A stretch of 5,139 bases of DNA, taken from Flammeovirgaceae bacterium. Its GTDB lineage: Bacteria; Bacteroidota; Bacteroidia; Cytophagales; Cyclobacteriaceae. Shown one piece after another: positions 1-5,139 of the stretch; within the stretch, counting starts at the first letter, position 1; the number at the start of each line of letters is the position of its first letter. The stretch covers positions 1 through 5,139 of the forward strand of contig CANGUI010000176.1 of the NCBI GenBank assembly GCA_947457025.1, given 5' to 3'. Below the pieces are notes generated by a model that saw only the letters and a program-made list of their open reading frames with translations, was not told the DNA's origin and did no database searches. A program made the position numbers and the translations under genes.

Positions 1-477
1 AGAATTTGATGCAATATTTCGTTCAAGCTGATTGGCGTTGGATGCATCAATCTCCAGCGCAAGAATCCGGGCATCGGGAAAAGCCGCTTTGAAATACAGC
101 GAGGCATAGCCAACATTAGCGCCGGCATCTACAATGCTGAGTGGCGCTTTGAGATTCAACTGGTTCACCAGGTCGATTACCAGCGCATACTCGGATTTTC
201 CCAGCACTTGGTAAAGAATCCCCAGGTCACTGCTGGGGTAGCGACGTGCTTCCAGGCGTAGCGTTTTGCCCAACAGGTGTACATCCAGTTGTAAGGCCCG
301 GTCGTTGACCTCAGCTACCGAACTGTTCGACACGGCTATGAACCGGAGGAGGCGGTTCGCCTCCACCTGTAAATCGGTTCGGGTGAGCCCCAGGAACTTA
401 CGCCAGATGTAAGCGGCCAGAGCGCAGCGGTGGAGCGGCGGCAGTTTATGGACGGAAAAGACTTCGCGTAATTTCAT
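1..477 (-). CDS. FkbM-family SAM-dependent methyltransferase, N-terminal part (3' end outside window)
   Basis: The first 159 codons are open to the left edge, so the C-terminal part is missing. Residues 114-123 read LSIVDAGANV and continue GYASLYF, the glycine-rich SAM-binding motif I of FkbM-type methyltransferases (D117, G119, N121, G123). The next strand ends in ALEID, whose E142 is the likely ribose-binding acid; many family members have Glu-Pro there, and this one has Glu-Ile. The roughly 110 residues before the fold resemble the variable N-terminal region seen in glycan-associated FkbM proteins. No signal peptide is evident, so it is probably cytoplasmic. FkbM enzymes usually O-methylate sugars or small molecules; the substrate here is unknown. 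The ATG overlaps the stop of the upstream glycosyltransferase as ATGA, and AGGA lies 7 bases before it, which fixes the start and suggests translational coupling. The family assignment is firm; a role in glycan methylation is inferred from the neighbour. Confidence 0.85.
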   Translation of the reverse strand, partial: MKLREVFSVHKLPPLHRCALAAYIWRKFLGLTRTDLQVEANRLLRFIAVSNSSVAEVNDRALQLDVHLLGKTLRLEARRYPSSDLGILYQVLGKSEYALVIDLVNQLNLKAPLSIVDAGANVGYASLYFKAAFPDARILALEIDASNANQLERNIASNS

Positions 478-1520
478 CCGTTGTCCTGAAAGAGTTGGAT
501 GAGTTGCCGGGTCGACCGTTGCCAGTCGAACTGCCGGATATGTTCAAGCGCTGCCGTGCTGAGGGTGGTTCGGAAAACCGGATCGGTCAGCAGCTTCGAA
601 ACAGCCATAACAAGCGCGCCCGGATCGCGGGCTGGCACAAGCAAGGCTGTTTTTTCCTGGATGCCATAGTCCCAATGGCCGCCAATATCTGTGCACACTA
701 CCGCGCATCCACATGCCATCGCCTCGGCCGGCGGCAGTGCCCAGCCTTCGCCAAGACTTGGCGACATGAAAATGGTGTGACGATTGTAGAGTTCGCTTAG
801 GTTTGCAGGACGCTGCACAAAAGCAATCCATGCCGGAATGTGCCGTGGGCGTGCGTACACGCTGAACAGGGTCGCTTCCAGAGCAGGGAAGAGTCGCTTC
901 AGTTCCTCCAATGCGGCCAGACCATACACGCTTCCTTTACGTTCTTCTTCCGAGTACAGCATGATCACCGAAGCAGGCCTTGCCGCTGGTGGTGTTGTGA
1001 TCGTAAACTGCTGCAGGTCGATAGCGTTCGGAATGTGTATCGGCTTTGAACCGGAGTGTTGCTCTACCAGATCCTGAAGATAACGGGCGATGACGACGTG
1101 GCAGACAGGCAGGCTGTACGAAGCGTGGACCCGTTCGGCCTGTCCCTTCCAGAGTTCATAATCCTGAATCAGGTTAATGGCAACACCTTTCGCTGCCGAT
1201 AGTTGAGTGATCGCATAAGCCATCTGCCACCAGGTTGAAATCGTGGCCACCGCATCGGGCGTGGTGCGGTTGTTTATGCGCGGCACAACCCGCACACGAA
1301 CATCCTGGTGAAACCCGAACCAATGAATCGTTTTGAAACGGGTAAGCAGAAAGCGCAGAAATACAGGCGTGCGGGCTGATTTGTACGGGCGCTCGATGCT
1401 GCACAACAGGTTCACCTGGTAGCCACAAGCAGCGAGGTGATTGGCGTATTCGAACATCACCCGGGCACCGCCTACCGGTTTGGTAGGCAGAAACGGAAGC
1501 ACCAGGTTTACGGTAGCCAC
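474..1520 (-). CDS. Glycosyltransferase family 4-type (GT-B fold), probable surface-glycan enzyme
   Basis: Numbered from the GTG at 1520, the protein has 348 residues. Its N-terminal domain opens with VNLVLPFLPTKPVGGARVM (residues 4-22), a strand followed by a Gly-Gly loop typical of GT-B enzymes that bind the acceptor there. The C-terminal donor domain has IPNAIDL (163-169), SEEERKG (190-196) and the GT4 signature around SLGEGWALPPAEAMACG, in which E258 and E266 form the E-x7-E motif that contacts the nucleotide-sugar. It should move a sugar from a nucleotide donor to a glycan or lipid acceptor on the cytoplasmic face; donor and acceptor cannot be read. Start choice: the frame stays open to a TTG at 1613 (379 residues, overlapping rimM by 32 bases), but those 31 extra residues look unlike the family and contain no ATG. 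The GTG directly precedes the first conserved strand, leaving 61 bases after rimM. The 3' end overlaps the methyltransferase as ATGA. Confidence 0.85.
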   Translation of the reverse strand: MATVNLVLPFLPTKPVGGARVMFEYANHLAACGYQVNLLCSIERPYKSARTPVFLRFLLTRFKTIHWFGFHQDVRVRVVPRINNRTTPDAVATISTWWQMAYAITQLSAAKGVAINLIQDYELWKGQAERVHASYSLPVCHVVIARYLQDLVEQHSGSKPIHIPNAIDLQQFTITTPPAARPASVIMLYSEEERKGSVYGLAALEELKRLFPALEATLFSVYARPRHIPAWIAFVQRPANLSELYNRHTIFMSPSLGEGWALPPAEAMACGCAVVCTDIGGHWDYGIQEKTALLVPARDPGALVMAVSKLLTDPVFRTTLSTAALEHIRQFDWQRSTRQLIQLFQDNG

Positions 1521-1581
1521 CGCACCAGATTTTGCCGGTGAAAACTTCGTAGGCGAGCATGCGCTGCGGGTGATGTGGTCT

Positions 1582-2088
1582 TCATAAATCCAGAAAGCCT
1601 TCCGGCAAATCAACCCGGATGTGGCGCTTGGTTTTGCTGATGGATTTGATGAATGGTCCGTGTACCGGAATCAGGGTTGCCCTTTCGTTGTCGAGTACCA
1701 GAAACCGGTTTGGCCCCTGTTCGCTTACTTCCAGTACGCGGCCGAGTACGTCCCCGCCCATGATCACTTCGAAACCAACCACTTCATCGTTGTAGAACTC
1801 GCCCCGTGCAAGCCGGGGACGCTCGGTTTTTGGCAGAAAAATTTCACAACCTTTTAACTGATCGGCCCCTTCCCAGGTCGTAACATCTTCCCAACTCACG
1901 AAAAGTTGATCGGGGCGCTGCGAGAAACGCTGCAGCACATAGGGAACAAAGGTGCCTTTTTGTAAAATGTAGACAGTCCGGATCGTGTCGGGCTCCGGGC
2001 TTTCCGGCAGCAACACAACGGTAACTTCGCCTTTCAGGCCGTGAGGTTTGCGGATGTAGCCGATGGGATATAGTTCTTCGCGTGTCAT
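1582..2088 (-). CDS. rimM: Ribosome maturation factor RimM
   Basis: This 168-residue protein has the usual RimM length and layout. The N-terminal RimM domain carries the hallmark IGYIRKPHGLKGEV (residues 9-22). The C-terminal PRC-barrel domain begins near LARGEFYNDEVVGFEV (93-108) and ends with IPVHGPFIKSI and VDLPEGFLDL (140-168), the family's closing motif. RimM binds the 30S subunit through protein uS19 and helps the head of 16S rRNA mature; it is a cytoplasmic assembly factor. The start is the ATG at 2088, which gives MTREELYPIG. An in-frame ATG at 2124 would add 12 residues encoded by the terminator-like hairpin, so it is rejected. No Shine-Dalgarno sequence is visible, and the bases just before the ATG are A/T-rich. 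It follows rpsP after 59 bases, the classic pairing, but trmD does not come next. Identification is secure. Confidence 0.96.
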   Translation of the reverse strand: MTREELYPIGYIRKPHGLKGEVTVVLLPESPEPDTIRTVYILQKGTFVPYVLQRFSQRPDQLFVSWEDVTTWEGADQLKGCEIFLPKTERPRLARGEFYNDEVVGFEVIMGGDVLGRVLEVSEQGPNRFLVLDNERATLIPVHGPFIKSISKTKRHIRVDLPEGFLDL

Positions 2089-2093
2089 GATAG

Positions 2094-2127
2094 AATAAAA
2101 ATGCCAACCCCTCAGAGTTGGCATTTT
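2094..2127 (-). terminator. Terminator-like hairpin or attenuator between rpsP and rimM
   Basis: In the minus-strand transcript an 11-base arm AAAAUGCCAAC (2127-2117), an 8-base loop and the perfect complement GUUGGCAUUUU (2108-2098) are followed by one more U and then AUU. Five U residues follow GUUGGCA, so the shape is that of an intrinsic terminator with an A-tract on the 5' side. The stem core has about five G-C pairs and is only moderately strong. It lies 20 bases after the rpsP stop and ends about 9 bases before the rimM ATG. No promoter is visible between the genes, so partial termination is more likely than a full stop. Because it is so close to the start, it could also hinder ribosome access to rimM. 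The structure is seen directly; the function is inferred. Confidence 0.7.
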
Positions 2128-2147
2128 GGAGTCTCCTTGCTTACCGG

Positions 2148-2663
2148 TTAACCCTGCGCTTCCGCAGGGGCTTCGGCCTCAGCGGTAGGCGCAGCGACAG
2201 CTGCCGCAGCCTCTGCCTTCTTCCGAATGGCTTCTGCACGCGCTTCCTTGATCTTGGCCTCCGCTTCCTTGCGGGCGCGGGCAGCTTCCTGCTTCGACTT
2301 CGACAAGTTGTCTACGCGGACAGCAATCTTGGCGTCTTTTTTAGCCTTCCAGTCATTGAGCCGCTGGTCGGCCACCTCCTGCGTGATGGCGCCCTTGATA
2401 ACGCCAATCTGCAAATGCTTTCTCATCAAAATACCGCGGTAAGACAGCATCGCTTTCACGGTATCGGTAGGTTGCGCTCCTTTCATCAACCAATCAAACG
2501 CTTTCTCGTCGTTCAAAACGATCGATGCGGGCACCGTCAGCGGGTTGTAGGTGCCGATTTTTTCAATAAAGCGACCATCTCGTGGTGCACGTGCATCGGC
2601 TACGACAACGTCGTAAAGCGACAGCTTTTTGCGGCCTCTGCGGGCCAGTCTGATTTTTACCAT
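2148..2663 (-). CDS. rpsP: 30S ribosomal protein bS16 with a long C-terminal extension
   Basis: Residues 1-85 form the conserved bS16 core: [13 protein letters not shown] at the start, [26 protein letters not shown] (17-42), and [22 protein letters not shown] (57-78). bS16 binds 16S rRNA early in 30S assembly and stabilises the body of the subunit. At 171 residues the protein is about twice the length of the E. coli protein. The extra part (about 86-171) is a charged segment rich in Ala, Glu, Lys and Arg, predicted by eye to be helical (about 98-155), followed by an Ala/Pro/Glu tail (156-171). Such tails are common on Bacteroidota bS16, so this is a lineage trait rather than a fusion. The ATG at 2663 starts the canonical MVKIRL sequence. 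A Bacteroidota-type promoter lies just upstream, making rpsP the first gene of the leftward unit that contains rimM. Confidence 0.97.
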   Translation of the reverse strand: MVKIRLARRGRKKLSLYDVVVADARAPRDGRFIEKIGTYNPLTVPASIVLNDEKAFDWLMKGAQPTDTVKAMLSYRGILMRKHLQIGVIKGAITQEVADQRLNDWKAKKDAKIAVRVDNLSKSKQEAARARKEAEAKIKEARAEAIRKKAEAAAAVAAPTAEAEAPAEAQG

Positions 2664-2686
2664 GTGTTTTTAGTGGATCTCGTCCG

Positions 2687-2696
2687 TTTTTTTTTT
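2687..2696 (-). repeat. A10 homopolymer in the rpsP 5' leader
   Basis: The minus strand carries ten consecutive A residues (T10 on the plus strand), 24-33 bases upstream of the rpsP ATG and only a few bases after the predicted transcription start. A-rich leaders favour initiation in Bacteroidota, which make little use of Shine-Dalgarno pairing, so this may aid translation of an abundant ribosomal protein. A tract of this length can also slip in replication or transcription. The tract is seen directly; its role is inferred. Confidence 0.6.
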
Positions 2697-2704
2697 GAGG
2701 ACTG

Positions 2705-2735
2705 CAAAGGTACAGTTTTCATTGAATTCGGAAAG
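2705..2735 (-). promoter_or_regulatory. Bacteroidota-type promoter of rpsP-rimM
   Basis: On the minus strand TACCTTTG (2712-2705) matches the Bacteroidota primary sigma factor -7 consensus TAnnTTTG exactly. About 19 bases upstream CTTT (2735-2732) is a partial match to the -33 box TTTG. Transcription would begin near 2698, giving a leader of about 35 bases with the A10 tract near its 5' end. The orientation and distance fit rpsP well. The -7 box is convincing; the -33 box is weak, as is common in this phylum. Confidence 0.75.
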
Positions 2736-2844
2736 CTAACCGCGGGAAGTCTCTGCGGCGGTATCCGGGTGTTGGCTGCTCACGGGCTTGGTTTGTCAGC
2801 TGGTTTCGTATGCTCACCCAATGAAAAGGTCTACATGCAGGTTA

Positions 2845-2860
2845 ACTCATTGACTCATTG
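2845..2860 (+). repeat. Tandem 8-bp direct repeat ACTCATTG x2
   Basis: ACTCATTG occurs twice back to back (2845-2852 and 2853-2860), followed by one A that would begin a third copy. It sits in the middle of the divergent intergenic region, away from both -7 boxes. It may be a replication-slippage duplication or a half-site pair for a DNA-binding protein. The repeat is seen directly; no function can be assigned. Confidence 0.5.
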
Positions 2861-2872
2861 AAGGATAGAAAT

Positions 2873-2904
2873 CAAAAATAGATAAAAACGGATACCCGCA
2901 TAAA
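2873..2904 (-). promoter_or_regulatory. Possible second, distal promoter facing rpsP
   Basis: On the minus strand TATTTTTG (2880-2873) also fits TAnnTTTG, and TTTA (2904-2901) lies 20 bases upstream as a near match to TTTG. It would give a leader of roughly 200 bases before rpsP. The stretch is A/T-rich, so a chance match is quite possible. It is listed only as a weak candidate next to the better-placed promoter at 2705-2735. Confidence 0.2.
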
Positions 2905-2907
2905 CGG

Positions 2908-2939
2908 TTTTAATTTCGGTTAGCGGATTATTACATTTG
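2908..2939 (+). promoter_or_regulatory. Bacteroidota-type promoter of sucA
   Basis: TACATTTG (2932-2939) is a perfect match to the -7 consensus TAnnTTTG. TTTT at 2908-2911, 20 bases upstream, is a near match to the -33 box TTTG. Transcription would start near 2945, giving a very short leader of about 14 bases before the sucA ATG at 2959. No Shine-Dalgarno sequence is present in that leader. The placement and the perfect -7 box make this the likely sucA promoter. Confidence 0.7.
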
Positions 2940-2958
2940 GTTCCTGTTTTAACATGCT

Positions 2959-5139
2959 ATGGACAAATACTCGTATATTTCAAATGCCGAGGTAGGCTAC
3001 CTCGACCAACTCTATCACACATATAAGTCTGAACCCACTGCCGTTGATCCGAGCTGGCAGAAGTTCTTTGAAGGGTACGAATTTTCGCGCCAGCGATTTG
3101 GTGAGAATGGCCATGGTGTTTCGGGCACAGAAGTAACGCCCAAAGAGACGCAGGTGCGTAATCTGATTTTCGCATACCGGTCGTTCGGCCATCTGAAATC
3201 AAACACCAACCCCGTTCGCCAGCGCCGGGACCATCATGTGCAATTGCATCACACTACTTTCGGTCTGACGGATGCTGATTTGGACACGGACTTTGAGGTA
3301 GCTGCTGAAATCGGCATGGCCAAATCCTCTTTGCGCAAGATCATCGAGAAGCTTCAGGCCGTCTATCTGGGCCCCATCGGTTTCGAATACAATTTCATCC
3401 GCAACGATGAAATCCGGCAATGGTTTTTTGCCAAATGCGAGTCGGAGTATTATAACCACAATCCCGATCAGACTGAAAAGAAAAGCATCCTGGCCAAATT
3501 GAACGAGGCTGTGGTATTCGAAAATTTTCTGCACACCAAGTTTCTGGGCCAGAAGCGGTTTTCGCTGGAGGGAGGAGAAAATACCATCCCCGCGCTGCAG
3601 ACAATGATCAACAAATCCGCAGAACTGGGCGTGCGTGAAGTTGTAATCGGGATGGCCCACCGGGGGCGCCTGAACGTACTCTCGAATATTCTCGGGAAAA
3701 CGTACGAGCAGATTTTCACCGAGTTTGAAGGCCAGGTTAATCCTGACCTGACCATGGGAGACGGCGATGTGAAGTACCACCTGGGCTATGCCAGCCATAT
3801 TGACACCCCATCTGGTAAAAAGATTTACGTTAAGCTGACGCCCAATCCCTCCCACCTGGAGGCGGTAGATCCGCTGGTCGTTGGCTATACCCGTGGCCAG
3901 ATTGACGATGAATACGGAGGCGACCTGAGTCAGGCGATGGCCATTCTCATTCACGGTGATGCCGCCGTGGCCGGGCAGGGCATCGTGTATGAGGTAGTTC
4001 AGATGTCGGGGCTGCCGGGGTATACCACCGGAGGCACGATCCACTTCGTCATCAACAATCAGGTAGGCTTTACTACGGATTACGATGATGCGCGGACAGC
4101 AATCTATTGTACCGACATCGCCAAAATTGTAGATGCCCCTGTGCTGCATGTGAATGGTGATGATGCGGAGGCAGTAACGTTTGCCGCCAAGCTGGCAATC
4201 GAATACCGCCAGAAATTCGCCAAGGATATTTTTATCGACCTGCTCTGTTACCGCCGTCATGGCCACAACGAGAGCGATGAGCCAAAATTTACGCAGCCGA
4301 AGTTGTACAACCTCATCGCCAAACATCCAAACCCACGCGAGGTGTATGTGAAGCGGCTGGTAGAACGCGGCGATGTTGATGCAGCGTTGGCCGATGAATT
4401 AGACAAGCGTTTTCGGGAGCAGCTTCAGGAACGGCTCCAGGAAGTGAAACAGAAACCGTTGCCCTATACGCCCCAGAAAATGGAGGCGGAGTGGGACAGG
4501 TTACGGCACTCAAAGCCGGAAGATTTTGACGCGTCTCCTGCCACCGGAATTGCTGAGGCGGCTGTGGAGAGCGTGGGCACTGCTCTGGTGACCATCCCGG
4601 AGTCGTTCAAACCCCTCAAACAGATCGAGAAGTTACTGAAAGACAGGAGGGCCGCATTTTTTGAACAGAAAGTGCTTGGCTGGGCGGAGGCCGAACTGCT
4701 CGCGTATGGTTCTCTCTTGGCCGAGGGTATCCCTGTCCGCATGACCGGGCAGGATGTGAAGCGAGGTACTTTTTCCCATCGACATGCGTATTTCTTTGAT
4801 GCCAATACAAACGAGGCTTACTGCGGCCTTGATCATATCCGGAAAAATCAAGCCCGCTTTCACATTTACAATTCCTTGCTTTCGGAGTTTGGTGTGATGG
4901 GTTTTGAATACGGCTATTCGATGTCGTCACCCAATGCGCTCGTGATCTGGGAGGCGCAGTTTGGCGATTTTGCCAATGGTGCTCAGGTGATGATCGATCA
5001 ATTCCTGTCGAGTGCTGAATCGAAGTGGCAACGGATGAACGGACTGGTATTGCTGCTGCCCCATGGCTATGAGGGCCAGGGGCCAGAACACTCAAGCTGC
5101 CGTCCGGAGCGCTTCCTTCAATTGTCGGCCGAATACAAT
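2959..5139 (+). CDS. sucA: 2-oxoglutarate dehydrogenase E1 component (3' end outside window)
   Basis: The frame is open for 727 codons to the right edge; E1 subunits usually have about 900-950 residues, so roughly 200 are missing. The enzyme decarboxylates 2-oxoglutarate with thiamine diphosphate and passes the succinyl group to the E2 lipoyl domain in the TCA cycle. The N-terminus (AEVGYLDQLYHTYKSEP, WQKFFEGYEF) matches the E1 region linked to E2 binding. The thiamine-diphosphate/Mg motif runs from GDAAVAGQG (333-341) to INNQVGFTT (365-373), with D334 and N367 as likely metal ligands. MAHRGR (H234) and KYHLG (H274) hold conserved histidines, probably in the active site. HGHNESDEP (434-442), GTFSHRHA (603-610), GFEYGYS (E650, likely catalytic) and LPHGYEGQGPEHSS (700-713) follow. 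The start is the ATG at 2959, giving MDKYSYISNAE; an ATG at 2954 is out of frame. Nothing suggests damage. Confidence 0.97.
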   Translation, partial: MDKYSYISNAEVGYLDQLYHTYKSEPTAVDPSWQKFFEGYEFSRQRFGENGHGVSGTEVTPKETQVRNLIFAYRSFGHLKSNTNPVRQRRDHHVQLHHTTFGLTDADLDTDFEVAAEIGMAKSSLRKIIEKLQAVYLGPIGFEYNFIRNDEIRQWFFAKCESEYYNHNPDQTEKKSILAKLNEAVVFENFLHTKFLGQKRFSLEGGENTIPALQTMINKSAELGVREVVIGMAHRGRLNVLSNILGKTYEQIFTEFEGQVNPDLTMGDGDVKYHLGYASHIDTPSGKKIYVKLTPNPSHLEAVDPLVVGYTRGQIDDEYGGDLSQAMAILIHGDAAVAGQGIVYEVVQMSGLPGYTTGGTIHFVINNQVGFTTDYDDARTAIYCTDIAKIVDAPVLHVNGDDAEAVTFAAKLAIEYRQKFAKDIFIDLLCYRRHGHNESDEPKFTQPKLYNLIAKHPNPREVYVKRLVERGDVDAALADELDKRFREQLQERLQEVKQKPLPYTPQKMEAEWDRLRHSKPEDFDASPATGIAEAAVESVGTALVTIPESFKPLKQIEKLLKDRRAAFFEQKVLGWAEAELLAYGSLLAEGIPVRMTGQDVKRGTFSHRHAYFFDANTNEAYCGLDHIRKNQARFHIYNSLLSEFGVMGFEYGYSMSSPNALVIWEAQFGDFANGAQVMIDQFLSSAESKWQRMNGLVLLLPHGYEGQGPEHSSCRPERFLQLSAEYN

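Larger units (their letters stand above)
2735..2924. repeat. Nested degenerate inverted repeat in the divergent promoter region
   Basis: Two pairs of inverted 8-mers are nested. The outer pair is GCTAACCG (2735-2742) and CGGTTAGC (2917-2924). The inner pair is GGTATCCG (2760-2767) and CGGATACC (2889-2896). Their centres, 2829.5 and 2828, almost coincide, and the spacing between outer and inner arms is 17 bases on the left and 20 on the right. Next to the inner arms the match extends to TGCGG..GTATCCG on the left against TGCGGGTATCCG on the right when a 2-base gap is allowed. The outer left arm touches the rpsP -33 region, and the outer right arm lies inside the sucA promoter spacer. This could be a decayed palindromic element or paired regulator sites, but chance is not excluded. 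Confidence 0.4.

Noticed and set aside
1174..1560. A minus-strand frame with an ATG start overlapping the glycosyltransferase
   Set aside because: It is a different register of the same strand. The glycosyltransferase frame carries the Gly-Gly loop and the E-x7-E motif, whereas this one shows nothing recognisable.
2089..2124. Upstream in-frame ATG that would extend RimM by 12 residues
   Set aside because: The extra codons are made of the terminator-like hairpin, and the family begins close to MTREELYPIGYI, so the ATG at 2088 is preferred.
2118..2861. A 247-codon plus-strand frame covering rpsP in antisense and most of the intergenic region
   Set aside because: It begins with TTG inside the terminator hairpin, is antisense to a certain ribosomal protein gene, and has an arginine/leucine-rich sequence resembling no known family. 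It is a shadow frame.
2664..2958. Possible small RNA or riboswitch in the divergent gap
   Set aside because: Apart from the two promoters, the short repeats and the weak dyad, I see no compact strong stem structure or known riboswitch core in this stretch.
2954..2962. ATG at 2954 as an alternative sucA start
   Set aside because: It is out of frame with sucA and soon meets a stop; the ATG at 2959 opens the conserved N-terminus.
3199..4326. A 375-codon open frame on the minus strand, antisense to sucA
   Set aside because: It lies wholly inside sucA, which has unmistakable 2-oxoglutarate dehydrogenase motifs. The antisense translation shows no recognisable domain, and its openness can be explained by codon bias of the real gene.
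4464..5095. Several overlapping minus-strand frames opposite the 3' part of sucA
   Set aside because: All are antisense to conserved sucA sequence and lack domains or start signals.

Overview
The window looks like a chromosomal segment of a Bacteroidota bacterium, probably of the Cytophagales (Spirosoma/Dyadobacter-like); the lower rank is a guess. Four things point this way. Both promoters in the central gap carry perfect matches to the Bacteroidota -7 element TAnnTTTG. Starts generally lack a good Shine-Dalgarno sequence. Ribosomal protein bS16 has a long Ala/Glu/Lys-rich C-terminal tail. Base composition is balanced to slightly GC-rich by eye.

Layout: two divergent transcription units meet in a 295-bp gap (2664-2958). 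Leftward (minus strand) lie rpsP (bS16), rimM (30S maturation factor), a family-4-type glycosyltransferase and an FkbM-type methyltransferase that runs off the left edge. Rightward lies sucA, the E1 subunit of 2-oxoglutarate dehydrogenase, which runs off the right edge after 727 codons (roughly four fifths of the usual length).

The gap holds a promoter facing each way, an A10 tract in the rpsP leader, an 8-bp tandem repeat, and two nested inverted 8-mers sharing almost the same centre. No RNA gene, CRISPR array, insertion sequence or phage gene is visible.

Function: rpsP and rimM are a classic pair, both serving small-subunit assembly. A terminator-like hairpin sits between them and ends about 9 bases before the rimM start, so it may lower rimM and downstream expression relative to rpsP. 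The glycosyltransferase and methyltransferase overlap by ATGA and are probably co-translated; they look like surface-polysaccharide or glycan genes placed behind a ribosomal operon. sucA is TCA-cycle metabolism and is linked to the others only by the shared promoter region.

I found no convincing new biological system. The most interesting items are the hairpin in front of rimM, the glycan genes following rimM where trmD and rplS often lie, the displaced glycosyltransferase start, and the dyad in the divergent promoter region.
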